This document shows, one piece after another, positions 43,130 to 50,656 of a DNA stretch of 64,000 nt. The stretch is from Lautropia dentalis. GTDB lineage: Bacteria; Pseudomonadota; Gammaproteobacteria; Burkholderiales; Burkholderiaceae_E. The position numbers and the translations under genes were made by a program. The stretch is taken from positions 1,001,655 through 1,065,654 of the forward strand of contig NZ_RRUE01000002.1 in NCBI RefSeq assembly GCF_003892345.1. The letters run 5' to 3'. The notes beneath the pieces were generated by a model, which was not told the DNA's origin, searched no databases, and worked only from the letters and a program-made list of their open reading frames with translations. Numbering within the stretch: the first letter of the stretch is position 1; each line of letters starts with the position of its first letter.

Positions 43130-45430
43130 ATGGCGAAAAAAGGCATCAGTGAGCAAATCGAAGCGTATGGCCGGTGGCGTGCCGATCTGGAATCGGCCAT
43201 TGAACGTTACCGTGACTGGTTGGCGCAGTCTGACGCGGCTGATGCCAGCCTGAATCTCAAGCTTACGCAGATCATCGAACGGTTGCACGACACCCTGCTG
43301 AAGGTGGCATTCGTGGCCGAGTTCTCCCGTGGCAAGTCGGAGCTGATCAATGCGATCTTCTTCGCGCAGTACGGCCAGCGGGTGGTTCCGTCGTCGGCGG
43401 GCCGGACCACGATGTGTCCGACCGAGCTGCAGTACGACCCGAGGCTGCCGGTGGGGGTACGGCTGCTGCCCATCGACACGCGGCTGCTGCCGGTGCCGCT
43501 GGCCGATCTGCGCAACCAGGACGACCACTGGCGCTTCATCCCGGTGGACATGACCGATGTGACCTCGCTGCGCCAGGCCTTCGATGCGGTGCGCGAGACG
43601 CTGCTGGTGCCCACCGAGCAGGCGCGCGAGCTGGGGCTGTACGACGATGCCCAGCCGGTAGGGCGCACGGTCACGCCGGGGCAGGTGGAGATTCCGGCCT
43701 GGCGGCACGCCATCGTCAACATTCCGCACCCGCTGCTGGAGCTGGGGCTGGTGATCATCGACACCCCGGGGCTGAATGCCATCGGGACGGAGCCGGAGCT
43801 GACGCTGAACCTGATTCCCAATGCGCACGCCGTGCTGTTCGTGCTGGCGGCCGACGCGGGGGTGACGCGCAGCGACATCGAGGTCTGGCAGAGCAACATT
43901 TCCAAGTCCCACCGGTCCGGGCGTTTCGTGGTGCTGAACAAGATCGACGGCCTGTGGGACGAGCTGCGTCCGCAGGCCGAGAACGATCTGGAGATTGCCC
44001 GGCAGGTGGTGTCGGTGAGCAATTTCCTCGACCTGCCGACGGCGCGGGTGTATCCGGTCTCGGCCCAGAAGGGGCTGGTGGCCAAGATCCACGGCGACCA
44101 GGCCCTGCTGCGTCGCAGCCGGCTGAAGGAGCTGGAGCATGCGCTGTCGGAAGAGATGATTCCGCAGCAGCAGGTGATCGTCAGCGAGCAGGTGCGGCGC
44201 GAGTTCGAGGAGGCGTCGCAGGTGACGCTGAACCTGCTGACGGTGCGCCGGCGCAACCAGGTCGAGCAGGCCTTCGAGCTGAACGGGCTGCGTGGCAAGA
44301 ACCAGACGATGATCAAGCAGATGTCGCAGCGGGTCCGCAACGAGCGGGCCGACTTCGACGAGAGCCTGCGTCATCTGGCGGCCCTGCGCTCGGTGTTCAC
44401 GCGCCATTCGCAGACGATGTTCACGCACCTGAGCCGGGACAGCCTGCGCCGCCACGTGGAGCGTACGCGCCAGATGATGATGGCCAGCCAGCTGTCGTCG
44501 CAGCTCAAGGACGGCATGGATGCGCTGCTTACGGCCGTGCGGCTGGACTTCGAGGAGGCCGACCGGCTGGTGGGCGAGATCTCGCAGATGATGTCGGCCA
44601 TGTACCAGCGCTTCTCGCGTGACTATGGACTGAATCTGGGGGCGCCGCTGCGCTTCTCGACGCGCCGCTATTTCACCGAGATCGAGCAGGTGGCCCAGTC
44701 GCACCAGCGCCAGTTCAGTCTGATGCGGCTGCTGACGGTGAACAAGGCGGTGCTGACCCAGCGCTTCTTCGATTCGGTGGTGGTGAACCTGAAGAAGATC
44801 TACACGGTGGCCATCCGCGAGCTGGAAGGCTGGCTGCGTTCGCTGATGACGCCGCTGGAGAGCCAGGTGCGCGAACATCAGGTCCAGCTGCGCAAGCGGA
44901 TGGACTCGGTGCAGCGGGTGATGGATGCGGGCGATTCGCTGGAAGAGCGCCTGCAGGAAATCGAAACGGCCCGCAGCCGGATCGAGAAACAGCTCGTGCA
45001 GCTCAAGACGCTGGTCGAGGGGGTGCAGGCCACGATCGACCAGCGGCCGATGCGGCCCGTGCAGGCGGTGTCGCGGGATGGGCTGGATGGCGCCGTGCCG
45101 GACGGGGCGCCGGAGGTTGCGGCACAGGATGTTGCGGAGCCCCCCCCGCCCAGGGAGGTTGCAAAAGCCTCGTCCGGCTTTGCTGGTGAAACGGCCAGCC
45201 CGGGTAATGCCGCGGGCGCGAGCGATGAAACCGGTGTGGGCAATGAAACCGGCGCGAGTGATAAAGCCGACGTGGGCGATGAAGCGGGCGTGGGCGATAA
45301 AGCCAGTGCGGGCGATGAAACCGGTGCGGGCAATGAGGCCGGTACCGGCGACAGGGCCGTCGGCGGGGCGCCCTACACCAACGACAGCGTGCTCCGGAGC
45401 AACATCGCGGCAGCGGGCGATGCCGCGTAA
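43130..45430 (+). CDS. Dynamin-family GTPase with a repetitive acidic tail
   Basis: 766 residues from the ATG at 43130, 77 bases after mutM. The GTPase domain has G1 AEFSRGKS (63-70), a switch TTMCPTE, G3 DTPGL and G4 NKID. Long helices follow (residues 340-650), with no clear transmembrane paddle. Bacterial dynamins remodel membranes or react to envelope stress. The last 100 residues are six-residue repeats of the type VGDEAG, NETGAS, VGDKAS. Such proteins sit beside mutM/mutY in many Burkholderiales. The stop overlaps the mutY start by 11 bases. Confidence 0.88.
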   Translation: MAKKGISEQIEAYGRWRADLESAIERYRDWLAQSDAADASLNLKLTQIIERLHDTLLKVAFVAEFSRGKSELINAIFFAQYGQRVVPSSAGRTTMCPTELQYDPRLPVGVRLLPIDTRLLPVPLADLRNQDDHWRFIPVDMTDVTSLRQAFDAVRETLLVPTEQARELGLYDDAQPVGRTVTPGQVEIPAWRHAIVNIPHPLLELGLVIIDTPGLNAIGTEPELTLNLIPNAHAVLFVLAADAGVTRSDIEVWQSNISKSHRSGRFVVLNKIDGLWDELRPQAENDLEIARQVVSVSNFLDLPTARVYPVSAQKGLVAKIHGDQALLRRSRLKELEHALSEEMIPQQQVIVSEQVRREFEEASQVTLNLLTVRRRNQVEQAFELNGLRGKNQTMIKQMSQRVRNERADFDESLRHLAALRSVFTRHSQTMFTHLSRDSLRRHVERTRQMMMASQLSSQLKDGMDALLTAVRLDFEEADRLVGEISQMMSAMYQRFSRDYGLNLGAPLRFSTRRYFTEIEQVAQSHQRQFSLMRLLTVNKAVLTQRFFDSVVVNLKKIYTVAIRELEGWLRSLMTPLESQVREHQVQLRKRMDSVQRVMDAGDSLEERLQEIETARSRIEKQLVQLKTLVEGVQATIDQRPMRPVQAVSRDGLDGAVPDGAPEVAAQDVAEPPPPREVAKASSGFAGETASPGNAAGASDETGVGNETGASDKADVGDEAGVGDKASAGDETGAGNEAGTGDRAVGGAPYTNDSVLRSNIAAAGDAA
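45200..45360. repeat. 18-bp tandem repeats at the 3' end of the dynamin gene
   Basis: Degenerate 18-bp units of the type GTGGGCGATGAAGCGGGC, about nine in a row, encode the (A/V)G(D/N)(E/K)(A/T)(G/S) hexapeptide tail. The frame is kept throughout. Confidence 0.8.
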
Positions 45431-47033
45431 GGCGGCCGTTTCCCGCACGGCGCAGCCTTCATCAGGTGCCAGCAGGGCCGGTTCTCCGTCACGGGGCACC
45501 GGCCCTTCGTCGTCCGGGCCATCGCGGGCATCCGGGACAGCCGGGGCATCCGGGATATCTGGGGCATCCGGGCCATCCGGGCTTTCGCCGTTCGGGGAAG
45601 GGCATGATCCGGCCCGACGGGGTTTTGCACCGGACCTGGTGCGCTGGCAGCGCGTGCATGGGCGGCACCATCTGCCCTGGCAGAAGACGCAGCAGACGCT
45701 GCGGGAGGAAGGCGTGGTGCTGCCGTACCCGGCAGCGGATGAAGGGATGATGGGGCAGCCCGAGGCGGAACGGGGTGGTGCTGTGCAGGACGATCAGCCG
45801 CGCGCCCCGGCGGCCGGTCTGGCGGCCGTGCTGCGCGATCCCTACCGGGTGTGGCTGTCGGAGGTGATGCTGCAGCAGACGCAGGTCAGCACGGTCATTC
45901 CGTATTTCGAGGCCTTCCTGCAAGCCTTTCCGCAGGTCACCGATCTGGCGGCTGCACCGTCCGAGCGGGTGATGGGCCTGTGGGCGGGGCTGGGCTATTA
46001 CAGCCGGGCACGCAACCTGCAGGCAGCCGCGCAGCAGGTGGCGGCGCAGGGGGGCGTGTTTCCGGATTCGACGGATGCGCTGCAGGCCCTGCCGGGGGTG
46101 GGGCGTTCGACGGCGGCGGCCATTGCCGTGTTCGGCTTCGGGCGGCGTGCGGCCATTCTGGATGGCAACGTGAAGCGGGTGCTGTGCCGGATGTTTGCCG
46201 TGGAGGGCGACCCGGCCAGCACGGCGGTACAGAAGCGGCTGTGGGCACTGGCAGAGGCGGAGCTGCCGGGGGCACCGCATGCATCGGATGCGCCTGTGCC
46301 AACGGGTTCGGCGAGGGGCTCACGCACGGCGGCGGCAGGAGCATCATCGCCCACGAGGCGTCTGCGCGCCGTGCCGGACGGTGTGCACCATCAGGACGCG
46401 CCGGCGCCGTCACCCGGAAAACCATCACCCGTGCAGGCAGCCGACATGGTGGCCTATACGCAGGGGCTGATGGACCTGGGGGCCATGGTGTGCACCCGCA
46501 CGAAGCCCGACTGTGCACATTGCCCGGTGTCGCGTCATTGTCAGGCGTATCGGGAGGGGGCGCAGGAACGCTATCCCACACCGCGGGCGCGCAAGGCGGT
46601 GCCGGTGCGGCAGGTGAACCTGCTGTGGCTGCAGGACGATGCAGGCCGGGTGCTGATGGAGGCCCGGCCGGAGAAGGGCCTGTGGGGCGGGTTGTGGAGC
46701 CTGCCCGAGCTGCCGGCAGTGTGGCCGGAGTCTCCTGCGGTTCTGCCGCAGGGGCAGCGACGGCCGGCCGGGGCGCAGGTGGCTTCTGGATCGCAGCTGG
46801 CCTCTGGATTGCAGCCCGTCCGGTTTGGCCGCGACTGGCAGGTCGCCGGGCGCTTCGAGCACGTGTTCACGCATTTCCGGATGCAGGCGACGCTGTGGGC
46901 GCCGGTGGGCGACGATACGGGTTGGGCCATTCTGCCCGCACGCGAGCGTCAGCGCTGGGTGTCGGCGGCCGAGGCGGAGGGGGCGCCGCTGCCGGCGCCG
47001 ATTCTGCGTTGCGTCAGAACCCTGCTGGCGTAG
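45420..47033 (+). CDS. mutY: A/G-specific adenine glycosylase MutY with three insertions
   Basis: 537 residues against about 350 in E. coli. The core is complete: VWLSEVMLQQTQV with catalytic Glu, LGYYSRARN, LPGVGRSTA (HhH), LDGNVKRV with catalytic Asp, and the 4Fe-4S ligands C-x6-C-x2-C-x5-C (CTRTKPDCAHCPVSRHC). The NUDIX-like 8-oxoG-recognition domain follows (LLWLQDDAGRVLMEARPEKGLW). Extra parts are a Ser/Gly-rich N-terminus (about 70 residues), about 50 residues between LPWQ and DPYRVWLSE, and about 60 between AEAELP and VQAADMVAYTQGLMDLGA. The ATG at 45420 overlaps the dynamin stop; the beginning is poorly conserved and could lie further in. Confidence 0.9.
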   Translation: MPRKAAVSRTAQPSSGASRAGSPSRGTGPSSSGPSRASGTAGASGISGASGPSGLSPFGEGHDPARRGFAPDLVRWQRVHGRHHLPWQKTQQTLREEGVVLPYPAADEGMMGQPEAERGGAVQDDQPRAPAAGLAAVLRDPYRVWLSEVMLQQTQVSTVIPYFEAFLQAFPQVTDLAAAPSERVMGLWAGLGYYSRARNLQAAAQQVAAQGGVFPDSTDALQALPGVGRSTAAAIAVFGFGRRAAILDGNVKRVLCRMFAVEGDPASTAVQKRLWALAEAELPGAPHASDAPVPTGSARGSRTAAAGASSPTRRLRAVPDGVHHQDAPAPSPGKPSPVQAADMVAYTQGLMDLGAMVCTRTKPDCAHCPVSRHCQAYREGAQERYPTPRARKAVPVRQVNLLWLQDDAGRVLMEARPEKGLWGGLWSLPELPAVWPESPAVLPQGQRRPAGAQVASGSQLASGLQPVRFGRDWQVAGRFEHVFTHFRMQATLWAPVGDDTGWAILPARERQRWVSAAEAEGAPLPAPILRCVRTLLA

Positions 47034-47168
47034 CGGTCATGGAGTGGTCATCGGGGCAGGCCGTTGCATGGTGCCCTGTCAGCTCACGGCCAGAGCGAGT
47101 GCGGAGGTGCGAGTCGACGACATGCCCTGATCCATGAAACAAACACCCCGGATCCCCGGCCTGAAACG

Positions 47169-48125
47169 TCACCGCGTCTGCGTCAGGCCCGGGCTGCCGG
47201 CGGGGCGGCTGGCCTGGGCGCGGTGGCGCACCAGCACGCGCTCGGTGCGGGCAAAGTGTTCGGCCAGTGTCTGGGCCACGTAGACGGAGCGATGCTGGCC
47301 TCCGGTGCAGCCGATGGCGATGGTGAGGTAGTGGCGGTTGTCCTGCACATAGCTGGGCAGCCATTCGGTGATGAAGCGCGAGATGTCGGCGATCATCTTC
47401 TTCACCGGTTCGAGGTCGGCGAGGAACTGTTTGACCGGCTCGTCCAGTCCGGTGAGGGCGCGCAGCTGGGCGTCGTAGTAGGGGTTGGGCAGGCAGCGCA
47501 CGTCGAAGACCAGATCGGCATCCAGCGGTACGCCCTGCTTGAAGGCGAAGGACTCGAACAGCAGCGTCATCGACGCCCGGTCGGTGCGGACCAGATCGCG
47601 CACCCACTGGCGCAGGGTGTTGGGGTGCAGGTCGCTGGTGTCGATGGCGGTGCCGATGTCCTCGATTTCGGCCATCAGCTCACGTTCACGCTCGATGGAT
47701 TCTTCCAGCGTGGGGGCCAGCTGCGGGTCGGCCGGGTCGTGGGCCGGCGTGCCTTCCGTGGTGGGGGGCCGGGTCGTGCCCGCCGCGGCGTTGCGGCCGG
47801 GCAGGGTGAGCGGATGGCGGCGCCGGGTTTCGGAGTAGCGCTGCACCAGTGCATCGGTGCGGGCGTTGAGAAACAGCACCTTCACGTCGTGGCCCAGCTT
47901 GCGCAGCTGGCGCACGGCGTCGCGCAGGCCGGTGAGGCTGGTGCCCACACGCACGTCGATCGACATGGCCACCTTGGGGTGTCCTTCCTGTTCGAGCGAC
48001 AGCGCCACTTCCAGCACGTAGCGCACGGGCAGGTTGTCGATGCAGAAATAGCCGGCATCTTCGAGAACGTTGATGGCCAGCGATTTGCCGGAACCGGAAA
48101 TGCCAGTGACGATGATCAGTTGCAT
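47169..48125 (-). CDS. rapZ: RNase adapter protein RapZ
   Basis: 318 residues. It directs RNase E to the sRNA GlmZ and so tunes GlmS and amino-sugar supply. Walker A GISGSGKS (8-15), DNLPV, FLNARTDALVQRYSETRR, and near the C-terminus IAIGCTGGQHRSVY, the signature of the RNA-binding domain. Between RRRHPL and APTLEESIE there is an insertion of 25-28 residues (LPGRNAAAGTTRPPTTEG region). It follows hprK, as in the rpoN-hpf-ptsN-hprK-rapZ cluster. Confidence 0.95.
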   Translation of the reverse strand: MQLIIVTGISGSGKSLAINVLEDAGYFCIDNLPVRYVLEVALSLEQEGHPKVAMSIDVRVGTSLTGLRDAVRQLRKLGHDVKVLFLNARTDALVQRYSETRRRHPLTLPGRNAAAGTTRPPTTEGTPAHDPADPQLAPTLEESIERERELMAEIEDIGTAIDTSDLHPNTLRQWVRDLVRTDRASMTLLFESFAFKQGVPLDADLVFDVRCLPNPYYDAQLRALTGLDEPVKQFLADLEPVKKMIADISRFITEWLPSYVQDNRHYLTIAIGCTGGQHRSVYVAQTLAEHFARTERVLVRHRAQASRPAGSPGLTQTR

Positions 48126-48235
48126 GAGGGGGCAACGGGCCTACGAAGGCGTGAACGGGGGAAGGAACCCCTCATGCTACCCCAGTGGCAGCGCTTGCGG
48201 CGGCACGGCACCGGGATTTTCCGGATGGTGGGTTT

Positions 48236-49426
48236 TCAGGTAGCAGCCGAGCTGTCCGGGTTGTCGGGATCGTCGTCCGGGGTGCTGTCGAGGCTGCTGT
48301 CGAGCGGATGCAGGCCGAGGCAGTAGCAGGGGTCGAACGGGATGCCGGGAATGCCGGGGCCGCCGGTGATGCGGTCGATGCAGTAGGCCTCGTCCGGACG
48401 GGGGATGCGGGCGGCATCGGGGGTGCCCGGTGCCGGGGCGGTGGGTGGACGGGGCTGTGGCCGGGCCGGGCGGAAGGGCGGGGCCGCGGGCATGGCGGGA
48501 TCGGGCTGCTGGCCGAGGATGATCTGCTGCTGGCGGCGGGTGAATTCGCGGGTGGTGTCGATGCCGCGCAGCAGCAGGATGGTGCTCTGCACGGCGGTTT
48601 CGGTCAGCACGGCGATGTTGCGGCCTGCCGCCACCGGGACGGCCACCTTGCGCACGGGCACGCCGAGGATGGTTTCGGTCAGGGCCTGCAGGGGCAGGCG
48701 TTCGTAGGCGTTCTCGAGGGCGCGCCGGCCCACCAGATGGACGATGAGCTTGATGGGCATGCGCCGGCGCACGGCGCTTTCACCGTAGATGGTGCGGATG
48801 TCGATCAGCCCCAGGCCGCGCACTTCGAGCAGCCCCTGCAGCATGGGCGGGCAGCGGCCGATGATGGTGTGCTGGCCGATGCGTTCGATGTCGACCACGT
48901 CGTCGGCCACCAAACCATGGCCGCGGGAGATGAGTTCGAGGGCCAGTTCGCTCTTGCCCAGTCCGGAGTCGCCGGTGATCAGCACCCCCATGCCCTGGAC
49001 ATCCATCAGGACGCCGTGCAGCGAGGTGTGGCCCTGATAGCTGAGTGCCTGCTCCAGCGCCTCGATGAGGGGGCCGGCGGGCAGCGGACAGCCCAGCAGC
49101 GCCATGCCGGCCTGGTTGCAGAACTGGACGAGTTCGGGCGGGGCCTGCTGGCTGTCGCTGAGAACGAGGGCCGGGGGGTGGGCGCTGGCCAGGGTGTCGT
49201 GCAGCTGGCTGCGCCCGGCTTCGTCGAGCTGGCCATACCATGCCAGCTCGCGCGGGCCGAGCACGGCAATGCGCTCGGCATGCATGAGGTTCAGGTAGCC
49301 GATCTGGTCGACGGCGTGCACGCTGGTGCCGCGCAGGGCGCGGTCGGCCCCGGCGTGGCCGGCCAGCCACTGCAGGTTGATGCGTTCCTGCTGGGAGGCA
49401 ACGAGCGTCTGGACCGTCATCGGCAT
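48236..49426 (-). CDS. hprK: HPr kinase/phosphorylase
   Basis: 396 residues; usual size is 310-320. It phosphorylates HPr on Ser. GGAG is 7 bases before the ATG. Catalytic His137 in SLHGVL, P-loop GDSGLGKS (152-159), LVADDVVDIERI, and the conserved C-terminal EVRGLGLIDIR and VPVAAGRNIAVL are present. After about residue 318 an 80-residue Pro/Asp-rich tail (PFRPARPQPRPPTAPAPG and more) is added. In proteobacteria HprK acts in the nitrogen-PTS relay with ptsN. Confidence 0.95.
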   Translation of the reverse strand: MPMTVQTLVASQQERINLQWLAGHAGADRALRGTSVHAVDQIGYLNLMHAERIAVLGPRELAWYGQLDEAGRSQLHDTLASAHPPALVLSDSQQAPPELVQFCNQAGMALLGCPLPAGPLIEALEQALSYQGHTSLHGVLMDVQGMGVLITGDSGLGKSELALELISRGHGLVADDVVDIERIGQHTIIGRCPPMLQGLLEVRGLGLIDIRTIYGESAVRRRMPIKLIVHLVGRRALENAYERLPLQALTETILGVPVRKVAVPVAAGRNIAVLTETAVQSTILLLRGIDTTREFTRRQQQIILGQQPDPAMPAAPPFRPARPQPRPPTAPAPGTPDAARIPRPDEAYCIDRITGGPGIPGIPFDPCYCLGLHPLDSSLDSTPDDDPDNPDSSAAT

Positions 49427-49462
49427 GGGGTGTCTCCGTCCGGGCGGGCTGCCGCTGCGGGT

Positions 49463-49933
49463 TCAGGCTGCGGGCCGGACCGGCTCCCAGGTGGACAGGG
49501 CGCGGTAGACGACGGCCGGGTCGGTGGCGGTGAGCAGGGTCTCGCGCAGGGCGTCGTCGGACAGCAGCTCGGCCAGTTCGGACAGGATTTCGAGGTGCTC
49601 CTCGGTGGCGTGCTCGGGCACCAGCAGCACGACCAGCAGCCGGACCGGTTCACCATCGGGGGCGTCGAACGGGATGCCGTGTTCGCCTCGCAGCACGGCG
49701 ATGAGCGGGGTCTTGAGGTTGCGGATGCGGCCGTGCGGGATGGCCACGGCGCTGCCCAGACCGGTGGAGCCCAGGCGCTCGCGCGCAAACAGCGAGTCGA
49801 AGACCTTCTGGCGCTCCAGGCGGTGCTCGTTTTCGAACAGCAGGGCGGCGTGTTCGAACAGCCGCTTTTTGCTGGTGGCAGGGACATCGAGCAGGATGTC
49901 GCGGACTGACATCAGCTTCGAAATGCGGTTCAT
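49463..49933 (-). CDS. ptsN: Nitrogen-PTS enzyme IIA (PtsN)
   Basis: 156 residues. It takes phosphate from NPr at the His in AIPHGRI (His68) and links the PTS to potassium and nitrogen control. FARERLGSTGLG comes before it and LLVVLLVPEHATEEHLEILSELAEL after it. It is followed by hprK 37 bases on. Its own promoter may be the TATAAT at 50044-50039. Confidence 0.96.
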   Translation of the reverse strand: MNRISKLMSVRDILLDVPATSKKRLFEHAALLFENEHRLERQKVFDSLFARERLGSTGLGSAVAIPHGRIRNLKTPLIAVLRGEHGIPFDAPDGEPVRLLVVLLVPEHATEEHLEILSELAELLSDDALRETLLTATDPAVVYRALSTWEPVRPAA

Positions 49934-50038
49934 CCGGTGTTACCTGTGGGTTTGCGCAGGTCCTGCGTGCGAAAGGCCCGGAGAACCCGGGCCTGCGGAT
50001 GCTTCTGGACGAGGCATCCGTGCCGTTTTCAAAGCACC

Positions 50039-50044
50039 ATTATA
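50039..50044 (-). promoter_or_regulatory. Possible -10 box for ptsN
   Basis: Exact TATAAT on the minus strand, 106 bases before the ptsN ATG. The sequence 17 bases upstream has little similarity to TTGACA. Confidence 0.3.
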
Positions 50045-50239
50045 GGCGGCTTCGTATCCTGGGGGCAGGGGATCCGGGCTGCAGGCATCCGGCATGCCAG
50101 TGGCTGGAAAAAAGGCCGGCCTTGTCTGCGGCACCCTGTCAGCACGCGGCTGGGGACAGTACGTGAACGGGTGAGCCTACGATACGATCCAGAACCAGAA
50201 CGCCCGGAAGCGGTGGACAGGTCCGTAACCGGAAGGACG

Positions 50240-50276
50240 GCCGGGAAGGCCACACGGTGTGCGGGGCCTTCCCGGC
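50240..50276 (-). terminator. Strong hairpin after hpf
   Basis: A perfect 12-bp inverted repeat GCCGGGAAGGCC/GGCCTTCCCGGC with a 13-base loop, 10 bases after the hpf stop. There is no T run, so it may protect the 3' end or act with Rho rather than as a classical terminator. Confidence 0.55.
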
Positions 50277-50285
50277 GCAGGGACG

Positions 50286-50609
50286 TCAGGCCGGTTCGGC
50301 CATCCGTTTCAGCGGACTGGCAGCGTAGTCCTGCCGTTTCTGCTTGTACTTGATGACCTGGCGGTCGAGTTTGTCGATGAGGGTATCGACGGCCGCATAA
50401 AGGTCCGTGTGCCGTGCTTCGGCAAAGATTTCCTTGCCGGCCACGCGCAGTTTCATTTCGGCGCGCTGCACGAGCTTGTCGACCGACAGGATGACATTGA
50501 CATCGATGACCTGGTCGAAGTGGTGCCGGATGCGCGCCAGCTTGCTGGTGACGTATTCGCGCAGGGCAGGGGTGACTTCGAGATGGTGTCCGCTGATGGA
50601 AAGGTTCAT
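50286..50609 (-). CDS. hpf: Ribosome hibernation-promoting factor (HPF, short form)
   Basis: 107 residues from the ATG at 50609 (AAGGAG upstream); the longer frame is antisense or within rpoN. It binds the 30S subunit and silences ribosomes in starvation. Seen are MNLSISGHHLEVTPALREYV, VDKLVQRAEMKLRVAGKEIF, DLYAAVDTLIDKLDRQVIKYK. It is the usual gene directly after rpoN. Confidence 0.96.
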   Translation of the reverse strand: MNLSISGHHLEVTPALREYVTSKLARIRHHFDQVIDVNVILSVDKLVQRAEMKLRVAGKEIFAEARHTDLYAAVDTLIDKLDRQVIKYKQKRQDYAASPLKRMAEPA

Positions 50610-50656
50610 GCCTTTGTACTCCTTGAAAGCGTTCCACAAACACGACCAGCTGGCGG

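Larger units (their letters stand above)
49934..50285 (-). other. hpf-ptsN spacer with promoter and hairpins
   Basis: 352 bp without a gene. On the minus strand, in order, it has the strong hairpin after hpf (50276-50240), a consensus -10 TATAAT at 50044-50039 with no good -35, and a hairpin GGCCCGG/CCGGGCC (about 49996-49975) followed by TTTCG, which lies in the presumed ptsN leader. The rest shows nothing recognisable. Confidence 0.45.

Noticed and set aside
42938-45499. 853-codon minus-strand frame over the dynamin gene
   Set aside because: Very His/Arg/Gln/Leu-rich, no domains; the plus strand has GTPase motifs G1, G3 and G4.
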